The notes beneath the pieces are model-generated. The model did not search any database, had not been told where the DNA came from, and worked only from the letters and a program-made list of their open reading frames with translations. A program made the translations under genes and the position numbers. From Hyaloscypha bicolor E (lineage: Eukaryota > Ascomycota > Leotiomycetes > Helotiales > Hyaloscyphaceae): a DNA stretch of 64,000 nucleotides. The stretch lies in NCBI RefSeq assembly GCF_002865645.1, contig NW_020194638.1, positions 744,001-808,000 of the forward strand, given 5' to 3'. Positions 13,091 through 23,807 of the stretch are shown one piece after another; the stretch's first letter is position 1; each line of letters opens with the position of its first letter.

Positions 13091-13880
13091 TCAGACCCCC
13101 GAATTTTGAATGTAAATAAACTTCTTCAAAAATGCTGCCTCCCGCCTCAGACGACTGAAGAAAGCAGATAGTTCCCTCTGGCGCCTTGTATCATATCCAC
13201 CCGCCATCGCAAAACTTTTGCTGAGGATCGTGAGGAGTAATATAATCAATTGGCACATTACTGCGGCGTTCCACGAAGGTCTCCACCTCATGCGCCAATT
13301 CGTCATGTATTCCCCAGACGGCTGCGGTGGAGCAATGTGAATGTTATAAGCGTTCCCCAGATCTATATACCAAGCAGCTGTCCACAAATATAACGCTCCA
13401 AAAGTGCTCGGATCAACTTTCCAACAATGATCCCATAGTTGTCCCACGTAATCATCCATTGAAATAGCCGCGATGCCAGTGACTGCAGAGACGCGCGGCG
13501 AGGGCCAGCTCTGGTCCGTTTCTTCCACTGGATACAACAGTGATTCGTACTTGCTTTCCTCCAAACCAGGTGGTTCCAAGATCTTGTAAACGTAGAGCAC
13601 AGCCCGTTTGAATCCCTCGAGACTTTTCTCACCTCCAATGACCTCCGTTCATGGGACTCTCTCAAATGGCACTGCACCAATACGGTTCCCATGCTGTACT
13701 TCTGGACTGCGTTATGCAATCTTTGATTGAGCTGCCACCTTCTCTCAAACACAAGTCTCTCCCAGTCCTGGATCCGGCATCTTGTGGGTCATTGCCGATC
13801 CCGTTGCGGAGAGTCTGTTCTTGCATCATTTCTCGTTGGTCGCTTGAGACAAGAACAGGAACAGTCCAATTGTCAAACAA
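13091..13880 (-). pseudogene. Possible decayed gene of unknown family
   Basis: The frame at 13091-13600 (169 codons) has protein-like sequence with many Trp and Tyr (for example LYLWTAAWYIDLGNAYNIH) and a short hydrophobic run (CQLIILLLTIL). Two other frames, 13363-13752 and 13662-13880, would extend it upstream in different phases. No splice model that joins them was found. The family is not recognised, and it could be an unrecognised multi-exon gene instead. Confidence 0.3.
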
Positions 13881-14411
13881 ATATATCCTATTTCTTCGTC
13901 AAAGATGGCAGTGACCAGAAGAGTTTGACTTTTGCTATAAGTGTAGGAGTGCCATTACAATTTCCCTCTCGATCAGACTCTTGCCATTCAACCTTCCGCA
14001 CCTGATCTTCTCAAGTCTGAGGGTTTCATTATCCTCCGTCCCTTAATAAAGCCATGTTTCCAATTCCTCCAGCTAATGATTTTGGTCTTGATCACTCACG
14101 GCAACAGTTTCAGTTCGAGCGAGGACAGCTTTGTTCATTGCCGCTCGACATGCCTCAAAATTCCACTTCTCAGGATCCAGTTACTCCAGGTCAGCAAGAT
14201 CTGTAGCGAGAATATTGTGTTCAGACAACGCCTTGTTCGAAAAAAACGGCATCAAAGACAAAGCCTTTATTCAGAGGAACATAGACCAGACAAGTGTCCA
14301 CCGGGCTTGCAATCGGGATTCTGATGTTATCCATTTCACAGATATGAGCTACTTGAAGGAGGCATTCGGCTTCGGATATCACGCGGGCGAAGCAAGGAAG
14401 TGCAACTATAT

Positions 14412-14760
14412 TCAGGGTTGCAAGTGCTCATATAGGTGCCGATAGTGGTCAAGAACATGGGCGAGCATATTACCACAATGAGAATGTAGATGAGGAAACT
14501 CCGTCTCCAGGGTATCAGCTTGATGATTTTTTTCCAAGAGTGTGTAATAAATCAGGTTCCTGAAACAGTTGCAGATGTAGGCGGTTGGCCACCAGATGAA
14601 CATGCCAAGTGGAATCCAGGGAAAGAAAACTAAGTGCCCGAGGCAAGCCCAGTGTGTTCCCGTGTTTCGACAAGGTGTCTCGTTTGAATCGCGGAAGGCG
14701 AAGATGAACACCTGCAAGGTCCAGATGGCGGTGGTAAATCCTAGAAGAATTCACATTTGC
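14412..14760 (-). pseudogene. Remnant of a membrane-protein gene
   Basis: The minus-strand frame 14717-14412 continues upstream in the same phase to a TGA near 14751. It encodes two likely membrane spans (ILLGFTTAIWTLQVFIFAF and HLVFFPWIPLGMFIWW) followed by a polar tail. Another TGA lies further upstream in the same phase, as expected from CGA to TGA decay. It may belong with the remnant at 13.1-13.9 kb. The family is unidentified. Confidence 0.3.
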
Positions 14761-15324
14761 ACGTGTGTGGAATGAAGGAAACGAGTGACTCAAGCCAGAG
14801 ATGTGCAGATGAAATTTTCATGAGGAGATTGAGGACAATGCAAGCAATAGATGCACTAATAATCAGATTCTGTTTAAAGCCATCACCCCCATCAGATTGA
14901 GTTAGTTATGTCGTATTACGAGCTAGGAGGGGATGGCTACGGGCATATGATGGTAGCTCCAGCAGCAAGCTGGACCTATTTGAAGTTCAACAAGGAATAT
15001 ATACAGAAGAAGCGGTAATGCTTATAGTAGATAATGCATTGCATGTCAAAGCAAGTAAATCATAGATTAGCAGTGAATATTTGAAGTGCGGAAAGAAGCA
15101 TCAAAGCAAAGGATGATCGTTGCCCGACGCTAGTAGGGAATCATGTGAGGGATGTTGAGCTGAAAGCGTTGAATCTGTCAAAAAAGAACAGATGGTGCGA
15201 TATTTCAGAACCAGAACCTTATTACCCGATTCTCGCATGGTTGCTCTCAAATGGTGTCACTCGACTAGAAAAAAGGAAAATGGGCTTTTACGGCTTGCTC
15301 AATTTAGTAACGGTTCAATGCACA

Positions 15325-15922
15325 CAGGCTTGGCAAAAATACTTTTGGTACCGATAAGGTATTAATACTGGATGGTATTACTTAGGTATCGCAAGGATCA
15401 ATACGTATCGATACCGAATTAATACTTAGCCTTAAATTATCTCTTCCATTTATTATTTAATTTATATAATAATATAGTTATATATGATTTCTTTATTTTC
15501 TAGTCTTTCTATTAAAGGAATTACTTAATATTATTAATAAAAGTTAATATTATCTTAATTTTAAAATAGCTCTCGTATTCGGAAAATTTAGTATTATTCG
15601 TACCTCTTATCGGAATGCTTATTATAAGCGAGCCTCACGAAAATCTCAAAAGCTATTTTTTGCTTAAAATAGCCGCATTGAGACGAGTTTTAGTCTAAAC
15701 TATAAGATAAGTAGCTAAATAGAAAGCCTAAATTAAGTAGAATATTTGCGCTACCAAAAACCATCTTATAAGGGAAGTGGTTCTAAAGTTAATTGCAATT
15801 AAAGTGGGGAATTGGGTTCCGGGAATCGATAGGAATCGATACTTTATCGATAGTATCGATACCTTACGATTCTGGCATCGATACCTATCGATACCAGAAA
15901 TTAGGTATTTCTGCCAAGCCTG
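15325..15922. mobile_element. hAT-type non-autonomous transposon (MITE), 598 bp
   Basis: The left end CAGGCTTGGCAAAAATAC and the reverse complement of the right end CAGGCTTGGCAGAAATAC match at 17 of 18 positions. The element is flanked by the exact 8-bp duplication AATGCACA at 15317-15324 and 15923-15930. An 8-bp duplication with ends starting CAGG is the classic signature of the hAT superfamily. The interior is AT-rich and has no transposase frame. Six ATCGAT palindromes lie within about 70 bp of the right subterminal region (15830-15895) and one more at about 15408; degenerate GTATNNATAC-like copies lie near the left end. Subterminal arrays of this kind are often transposase binding sites. 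It must have been moved by a transposase encoded elsewhere. Confidence 0.88.
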
Positions 15923-15930
15923 AATGCACA

Positions 15931-18299
15931 TGGGTCCTGATTTAAAAAGTCTTCCGGTTTATGGACTGACAAATGCATCCACCTCCCGAAAAGTAAAAAC
16001 AAGCATTTAGAGTCTGGATTTTTCGAGGGCGGTATCAAGCACTTAATCTACTTTTTCATAGACAGTGAAGTTTGTGAGATTAAATAGGGTGCAATAAGCA
16101 AAAAGGTCAGCTGTGTGCTCGAGACATTGAACCACATTAGACAGGGACTGCGCAAAGGAATGCAAGTGTCAGGGAATGGGAAATTCATTTCTGCAACTCT
16201 ATGACTCTGCAAACCTCTGTTTTGTTCTCACTAGTTCACTTGTTCATAGCTCGGAGATCTAGGGAGGACGGTATTTGCTTGCAGCTTAATCTTCTGTACT
16301 CAGACTGCTCTCAAGTTGCAGCCACTTTCGGACGAATTTCGTCTTATCTCTAAATAGTGACTACTAAGTTTTAGGCGTTTTAGACGACTGTGGCATCAAA
16401 CTTCCATGCTAACATATAGGTGCTTTCTTGGGTATAGATCTGTAGGGTAGAACGCACTTCAATCTTCAAGTCAGGGAACACCTTCTTAAGGAACTCACTA
16501 GAAGTCACTTTGGGGATCGCACCAGTTCTTATATAAACCAAAGAATGTCAAGTCCAATAGAATAAGGAAACACATGAAATGTGCTTTAATCAAGTGACTC
16601 GATCCACCTCCTTCAAATTTATAATAGATACTAGAACAAGGAACTCGATTGCTTAAATACTTACTCTTATAAGACTAGAAACTCTGCTCATGCCATTAGA
16701 ATCTATAAAATAAGGTTTTCATAGTACTCTATTTGTTCAAGGGACCTTGGGACATTATCAGAGTAAGTGAAGGTGAACGAAAGCATTGGCTTTGCAAACA
16801 CGTATAAGATCTTGCTTTAGCCCTTGTTTAAACGCTTTACAAGCAAATCCACGTCTTAACTGACTTAGATGGCTTGCTTAACTCACACTAGGTCCCTGCA
16901 CCTAAATCAAAGTGAGAACGTCACTAGGACCAGATAGTTAAGAGAAGCCCACTCAAGCCAGACGCCGAAGCCTGCCCTTTATCGCAGGTTCGTCCTATGT
17001 CCTTAGCACTGTTACTCAATAAAAGCTTTCGGATGAACTTCGTCTGATTATTTGCAGCTCCTTTAACAAAACCCTTGGGAAGTCATTATTATTATTTGTT
17101 CTCTTCCTTCCTCACGTAGTAGGGCTGAAGACGAAGCCAGCCTGAACCAATTTCGAGAATGAGCTTGATTTGCGGCGACTGGACTTTCTCAGAATCGAGG
17201 CCATCGGACCCTCAATCGGCGGGACATATCTTGTGCACGAGAAGAGCTATGTCACCTTGTAATTATGGCAAGGAAATCGGGCGGGGGGCGGGGACCACTA
17301 CCGGTTCTAGACATTGGCTAGGATGACTTCGTGCTCCAAGTGGGTTTTGGAGGGTGTGTTTGAGAATCAGTGTGCGGATTTTTTCACGAATACAACTTGA
17401 CTAACAAAATTTATAGTAGTTGGTATACTTAGTAAATGGAGCCTAGCAAGGATGATAGAGAATGCCGGGAGCTGTATTTGAACCAGCATTCTTCCTCCCG
17501 TTTCACTCTCCATCACTCTGCGCCTCTCAATATCAAGAAGGGAGAATGGTGTCCTGATGAACGGGCCTGCTACCCCAGACGATGGTCAGGCATACTTAAA
17601 GGCTACCGCGGTGAAGTTGCCAAGGACAAAACAGATAGCAACACAGAGAAGGCAGGTACTTGTGGTGCTTGTGTTGGGATTAACATTGTTGTCATGCAGT
17701 CGACACTTTCGGACGGCTATTCAGGTACTCTGGGCTGTTGCAGTGAGAAGCGGTGATGCTGAAGTGATGTGTCGCATGTGCGGCACTAGATAGTGAAGTT
17801 GGGATGACAGTGGCGATTACATTGACAACAACAAGAATCAGTGAACCTTAACTCCGAGATTAGAAAGCTTACTAGGCGGTGCTGAGATTGATTGTTGAAG
17901 CAGAGTGTCAGAAACCCTGGAAGCAATTGGTCGTTAAGGGCATGAAGGAAAAAACACTGTGGATCGCAGACAGCCGCTTGGTAACTGACGAGTTGAAGAC
18001 GAAAGAATGGTAGGGTATAACATGGGAATTGCGCCCTCTTTTATAGGAATTGTGGCAGAGAAGCTCGCAATCCATGAAGCGCAAAGAGGATCAAATTGAC
18101 TCTAGTGACTAGTATTCATTGCTTAAGTAAGTGATCTGAAGTACATTTGCAAGAAATTTGCTGTATAAATCCCCACTTGGGTGGTGCATCAAAAAGAAAG
18201 TAACAGTATCGTTGAAAGAGTAGGAAGTAAAAAAAGTAGCAGAACAAAAGGAATTTAAAAACAATGGTATTCATTTTAAGCAGAGAGATAGCTGCCCCT
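15931..18299. other. Gene-free stretch beside the hAT element
   Basis: No convincing gene is seen. A 106-codon ATG frame at 17436-17756 overlaps a second frame that contains a short hydrophobic run, but neither has a domain. The motif TTCGGAYGAAYTTCGTCT occurs twice, near 16328 and 17030. The last few hundred bases are probably the 3' untranslated region of the pirin gene. Confidence 0.45.
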
Positions 18300-19406
18300 C
18301 TAATCACTATCTAAAACCACAACCTCGGCTTCAGCCTCACCAATGCTCTCAAAGCTCAACACATCCCCAGCATTGACATTGCTAACAAAAGCTCCGTCAC
18401 CCTCCCCGATGACCGCATCCTCTCTTCCATCAAGTCTGATCTTTGCATTTCCATTCTTCGTCATCGGCACATGAATATAAACATTCCTGCCCGTAGTCTT
18501 CTTGACGGCATCAGCGCCTACAGTCCACTTGAATCGCTTATCCACGCCAATTATGCCTGCTCCCATGACGAAATCTGCGTGAATGGGTATCGTGTTTTCT
18601 AATGTTGGTTCTGCGGCCTTCTCTTCTGCTTCTGATGCGCCTGGGCCGGCTTTCAGGGGTGAAAGGATTGGGAGGAAAGCAGAGCGCTTTGCTTCTTCGG
18701 AGAAAGTCTTGGTGTGATATCGTGGTGTGAGGCCTCTGGACCATGGCAGAGCCCAGATTTGTAGAAAATGGACCTCTTCATCAGATTCGTTTTGTTCTGA
18801 GTGTGCGATACCTGTTAAGAATAAGTTAGTATTCGCCTGACAAGAAGGGGAATTGGGGAAGGTAGACATACCCCTTCCACCAGTGGTGAATTGGACATCG
18901 TTCCTCTTCATTCGGAAGAAATCATCTCCTTGTGTGCCCTCGGAACCCTTTTTGATCATACTGTCCCGATGTGTCAACTCGCCATTAAGGATGTAGCTGA
19001 AGATTTCGGCATCACGGTGAGGATGTGTTGGGAAGCCGGAGCCGCCTGCGACTCTGTCCTCATTGAGGACCCGCAGAGAGCCAAAATTTTGAAACTTGGG
19101 ATCGTAATAGCCTGCGAACGAGAATGTGTGGTAGGAGTTGAGCCAGCCGTGATCCGCGTGGCCGCGCTCTGTGGAGCGTCGAGGGACGATCTTTGCGTGA
19201 GAGAGGGCTTTAGACATGGTATTCTTGATTGTGTTGACAGCTGTCATAGGGGTTTCGATTGATGACGACGTTTTGGAGGTGTTAACGGTGTTCGTTGCTG
19301 TGGATTTGTAGGTAGTTATGTTGTTGAAGAGCTCTTGGAGCGGGGTTCTGAAGATCAGTGAAATTGATGCAATGAAAATGGCTGTAAGAATGAAGAAGAG
19401 CTTCAT
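18300..19406 (-). CDS. Pirin-family bicupin with N-terminal hydrophobic segment, 348 aa
   Basis: Exons are 19406-18872 and 18811-18300. The 60-nt intron has GTATGT..CAG ends; its length is a multiple of three and it has no stop, so a retained-intron form would be 368 aa. Pirins are iron-binding cupin proteins, known as transcription cofactors and, in some members, quercetin dioxygenases. The metal ligands are visible: His128 and His130 in THPHRDAEIF, and His182 and Glu184 in GIAHSEQN. The pirin core starts near residue 72. Upstream is an extra segment with a strong hydrophobic stretch at residues 3-19 (LFFILTAIFIASISLIF), which looks like a signal anchor and is unusual for a normally nuclear or cytosolic protein. 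Downstream ATGs at residues 54 and 64 could give a soluble form. Both neighbours are non-coding or broken. Confidence 0.93.
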   Translation of the reverse strand: MKLFFILTAIFIASISLIFRTPLQELFNNITTYKSTATNTVNTSKTSSSIETPMTAVNTIKNTMSKALSHAKIVPRRSTERGHADHGWLNSYHTFSFAGYYDPKFQNFGSLRVLNEDRVAGGSGFPTHPHRDAEIFSYILNGELTHRDSMIKKGSEGTQGDDFFRMKRNDVQFTTGGRGMSTFPNSPSCQANTNLFLTGIAHSEQNESDEEVHFLQIWALPWSRGLTPRYHTKTFSEEAKRSAFLPILSPLKAGPGASEAEEKAAEPTLENTIPIHADFVMGAGIIGVDKRFKWTVGADAVKKTTGRNVYIHVPMTKNGNAKIRLDGREDAVIGEGDGAFVSNVNAGDVLSFESIGEAEAEVVVLDSD

Positions 19407-20627
19407 TTATAGATTTAGGGAACAAGATCCGAGAACATTGGAGAGGATTGGAGAAGGAGAAATCGTTACGTGTGAATTGGAAACGATTACTGGATGCTTT
19501 GTGTGTTTACCGATGATTTGGAGCTTGCTTGGTGGAGAATTGCGATGCTGATTCAGTTCATCAGTCAGCACTTAGCAGAGGTTCTAGCCCCGCCTACTTT
19601 CCATTTGGGGTTAGCTCTTCCGAGATTTGTCACATGACTAAGTCCCTCTTTACTTTCTTGGCAGCACCAACTTTCTTCCTTCAATTGCAAAAATATCATG
19701 GTGCGCTTAAAACTGTGCCGCATCGTATCCACTATGGCCAAGACTCTGATTGAATTCCACTCAGGTCCTCACCTGGAGACAAGTCGTCTTTCGGGGTGTT
19801 TCCCAAGCTCTCGGGCCTCAAATATGGGGAAGTTTTTCCAAGCAAGTTGGTGGTATTCTCTTTGGGTTGCCCTTGATACTAAGTGTGGAATGTTTTTGCA
19901 TTTCTCAGCTCTTTCAATGCTAGAATCTTCGACGATTTATTCTTCCCGGAGGAAGTAAAAATGCCATCGGCGAAATCGCGGTGGAACATTCATCATCGAA
20001 CGAGGGTTTAGCTGCAACAGTCCCCTGTGGGGTGCTTCATGCTCGGCGACTTCATCTTCAGATCAGCGCACCCAGCATATCTCCTTACATCAAGATGTTG
20101 CCACGATGCCAACGGACAATATACTTGCGGATATACCGACAGATCAACTGGTACTCAAGCTTTCGCAAGAGCTTGCCGCTCGTGTGAGAAATTGGAGAAA
20201 AGGGGGGAGACTGTGGAACAATGGAATTCCTCATTGAAAGAATATCAGGCCATTGGCTCCCCAGAAAATCCTGTCGCCAACACCACCCAGCCAAGCGCCA
20301 CAAGCTCTGCGTCCGAAGGAAGTGAAGCTAAGGATGAGGGTTCTATTGCAGGGTATGTGGAGGTCTACTAGCGAGCTCAAGCGACTACATCGAGATTCCA
20401 TATGGATACCTCCTCGATGGTGAGGCGCCCTCCAAAGACGCACGCTTGGTGAGCATCAAAGACAAGCAAATGCCCTATAACTCAGTGATCTAGCTCGTTT
20501 CACCGCAGTACAGGGATTGGGCATTGCTGGCATACCAGCTAATGGTCGCTTTCCCTTCCGGAATTTTTGGTCATCAAGTCATTTACAAGATCTGAATTAA
20601 GGCATTGCAGCTGTTGGTCAGATCCAT
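19407..20627. other. Pirin promoter and unassigned sequence
   Basis: The first part is the pirin 5' region. A 114-codon ATG frame at 20027-20371 (with TSRCCHDANGQYTCGYTDRS) looks mildly protein-like but has no known domain and leads into the decayed CorA-like gene. It may be part of that relic or a separate fragment. Confidence 0.4.
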
Positions 20628-22307
20628 AAGCCCGGGAGTAGAATTGAGGTGCTGGATTTCGATCCTGAAGGCGGATGCACTGAGTATGGGACTTTGCCAC
20701 CCCATCGTTGAAAACCATAAGCCCTTTCAGGTAAAAGCGCCTTCTTTTAAGTTCAACTCCAGAGACGGCTACTCGGAACCCTTAAGTTGATTCATGTAAG
20801 CATTGATCGCGTATGATGTTTCAGTATGCTGATATAGAACAGCATCATTGATGGTTACAGTGTGATTGGGCCATTTTCCAACGCATCTGGTAATGCCCCG
20901 TTCTTTGTTAGCGAATTATTCAATTGCGGTACTGGGATGCATCTGCTCCCACAGTAATCTTCTTCTGAAATGCGACTCGAGACAGCGAGACACCGGAACC
21001 ACCACATCCACCACTTGTTCCATCTTGCATCGTATGAGGTTCCTAAACGCAATGTGGGGTTAGCTTCATGGAAGAAAGACAATGCTCGGGGCCGACCAGC
21101 AACTTGTCTCTCTCAAATTGCCCTCACGGTATGCACCAGTCGTTCTTTTCGGAGTACTAAACCCCTCACTTACGTCTACGAATAGATTGAAGTGTTTCCT
21201 GACATTTTGCAAGAATACTGGACCATTTTGGTACTACCTCCCCCCTTTCGTGATACTTCGATATTGCAGAACCTTTTATTCACAATAGAGATGAACATTC
21301 CAAAGTCACGTTTGGTGCTCACGATGGCCCAATTAATCTGTACCACCCTTAACGAAGCGTGTATTGGATGGAAGACTTTGCATGGACACATTGATGAGCT
21401 ACTAGGCATAGGCGACGAGATATTTTGATATCGAAGCTCACGATAATTTGGTCTTCGATGATCTCTATTCTCGTCTACGAAAGTATTTCTGGGTGATTAA
21501 TTGATTGAACGAGTCCGAAAACGAACTTGGGCGCAACATTCGGGCTTGGATCATATACCGAGATGATGCGCTTTGGCTAGGACGCTAGGCACTGCTAGAA
21601 GCGGGCAATCATTTGGTTAAGGAGGGATTGAATGACGCCACTCGAGAATGCGATGAGTCGCAGGCGAAGCTGGAAAAGTTGAAGGAGCAGCTCGGAGAGC
21701 AAAGAACGAGAGCAGCGGCGCTCCGGGATGGGGTCTGTCTTCCTAATCATGGGCTAAGAATCTTCTTCTGACTATTCCAGTTATTCTCCGCAAGCGCCGT
21801 CATGGAACCTCGAGCATCAACACTGCTTGGACAGAATGTGAAGCTCTTGACATACGTCAGCATCTTCTACTTGCCACTGGTATTCTGCGCGATACGGATT
21901 TTCCCTATAAGCCCAACTTTTTCTCTCCGATTTTCGCATTACGCGAATGCCTCCAAACAGTCCATCTGGAGCACCTCCGACACATTTGGCTATCCCAACC
22001 TCGTCTGCACCATGGTCAACATCGGGGTTCCCAATTAACCAAGTGTGCTATCGATCCACGACCATCGAAGTTGGTCCGGGGAATGCCTGCGCTGGCTGAG
22101 CTAACGGGCGAGTCAGTAATTACTCCACAGAGATTGTCCTAGGAGATTAAGGCACTTGGTCTTTACCTCGAAGAGGAACCAAAAGACTGGCCGGAACTGG
22201 AAATGTATTTGTATTTTATTGTCACGTATCGCCTGGCTTTTTTCAAGTTCCTTGTAGAACGCTTCTTGTGCTTGATTGATTGCTTCGATCTCCGAATTTA
22301 CCCATGA
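20628..22307 (+). pseudogene. Decayed fungal CorA-like membrane protein gene
   Basis: Scattered frames together match the large fungal CorA-like (Mg2+ transporter-like) family. The start segment near 20643 reads EVLDFDPEGGCTEYGTL. A coiled-coil-like stretch at about 21592-21732 reads LEKLKEQLGEQRTRAAALRDG. After an intact-looking 48-nt intron (21733-21780, GTCTGT..CAG) comes LFSASAVMEPRAST, then the first membrane span LLTYVSIFYLPLVFC. A second span follows in the piece ending with the TGA at 22305-22307 (WPELEMYLYFIVTYRLAFF). Breaks include in-frame stops upstream of the coiled coil (a TGA near 21503 and TAG at 21586-21588) and several phase shifts. Stops of the CGA-to-TGA and CAG-to-TAG kind fit RIP-like mutation. 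Family members normally reside in membranes; this copy cannot make a full protein. Confidence 0.78.
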
Positions 22308-22718
22308 TTTTATGGTATAATGTGAGCCGTAAAGGAGGAAAGCAATGGAAGGAGAGTTTGTTTACGCGATCTGGATTTCTGAACGTGACCATACACGTGA
22401 CCTTGGAGCTAATGGATAGTCCCTCTCTTCCCAACCTCTCCACCCGACCGATCACCAAACGCACAATAAGATATGCCCTGCCTTGCATTGCGACCTCGAT
22501 CCTGCCAGATGCCGCCCTCTGAAGGATAAATACCGGCTCAATGGTCCGTAAGCCTTGAAGCGGGCGTATTGCCCGCATTCTGCGACTTCCCCCGCCGATA
22601 AGGCTACCGATCGGGCCCTCATTGCTACGGCTTATTCCTGAGCATTTTTTGCGGGGTATAAAGTGCCTTTATTCTATCTCCTGGACCGGCCCGCCATCGT
22701 CCAGCACCTCAGAGGGCG

Positions 22719-23807
22719 ATGAAGATTACTCAGGTATATTTGAATTAAGAAATGCGAGAACCTCGCTGATAGGCCTCCAGCTCCACATCTACCCCATTAA
22801 GTCCCTTCGGGGCATCTCCCTCCCCACCGCAACCTTCTGCGCGCAAGGCCTAGCCTACGATCGACGATACATCCTCCTCAAGCCGTCTGCCAATGGCACC
22901 TACAGGAACATGTTCGTCGGCGAGATACCGGAGATGGCCCTCTTCCACTGCAAGCTCTCCACTTTGACCGAGAACCCATGGAGTCACTTCACAGTCGACT
23001 ACCATCCACCAAGTCCTCCCACCTCTGGTCAAAACAGTCCAATCGAAATCCCTTTCTCTCCCAATCTCGACTCCTCCGAGAGGATCAATATCGAAATACA
23101 CACAGACCCCACCTATCCGACCTACCGCATGCCTGACGAGATGAACAACTGGTTCAGCGAGTGCTTCGGGTACCCTGTCATTCTCGCATACCTTGGTGAT
23201 GGGCTCGGCATAAATATGGAGAACGAGAAAGCGAAGAGCTGGATAACTTCCATTAAGCCCTTGATACCCAAGCCAGACTCCGATATCAACTTCTCCGATA
23301 GTGCTGCACTACTACTATCTTCGGAATCCTCCCTTGAAGATCTACACCCCCGTCTTGGAGGTGAGAAAGCTGTTCTCGAGAAGTTTCGCCCCAATATAGT
23401 GGTCGATGGAGAGGGGAAAGCGTGGGACGAGGATTTCTGGGGCGAGGTGAAGATTGTAAGAAATGGTTTGAATATCGTACTCACATCCAACTGCGCGAGA
23501 TGTACGAGCATCAATGTGGATTTGGATCGCGGAAAAATGGGAGAAGGCGAAAGCGGAAGCTTGCTAAAGAAGATGATGAGAGATCGACGAATCGATCCAG
23601 GTCACAAATGGACTCCCATCTTTGGGCGGTACGGCTTCCCAACGCAAGGAGGTGAGATCAGAGTTGGCGACAAAGTGGTTGTCAGTCGGAGAAACAAGGA
23701 ACATACTGTCTGGAGTGAGTGGTACTGTACAGACAATCCTTCTTTTGCTAACAACGATAGATGGAGTGATGCCTAGGCTGACACATGTCGACGAAATCAC
23801 AGTGTAA
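22719..23807 (+). CDS. MOSC-domain protein, 331 aa
   Basis: Exons are 22719-22733, 22781-23714 and 23761-23807. The first exon is 15 nt and encodes MKITQ, and the 47-nt intron then brings in LHIYPIKSLRGISL, the usual opening of the MOSC N-terminal beta-barrel. Intron 2 (GTGAGT..TAG, branch GCTAAC) removes 46 nt near the 3' end. The longer open frame upstream of exon 2 starts only at TTG and has no ATG, so the short first exon is preferred. MOSC proteins are molybdenum-cofactor-binding oxidoreductases or sulfur carriers; eukaryotic relatives include mARC amidoxime reductases. The conserved cysteine lies in SNCARCTSINVD near residue 243. No N-terminal targeting segment is visible. The substrate is unknown. 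Confidence 0.9.

Noticed and set aside
22622..22718. N-terminal extension of the MOSC protein
   Set aside because: The frame has only a TTG start; the 15-nt first exon at 22719 gives a better start with correct phase.
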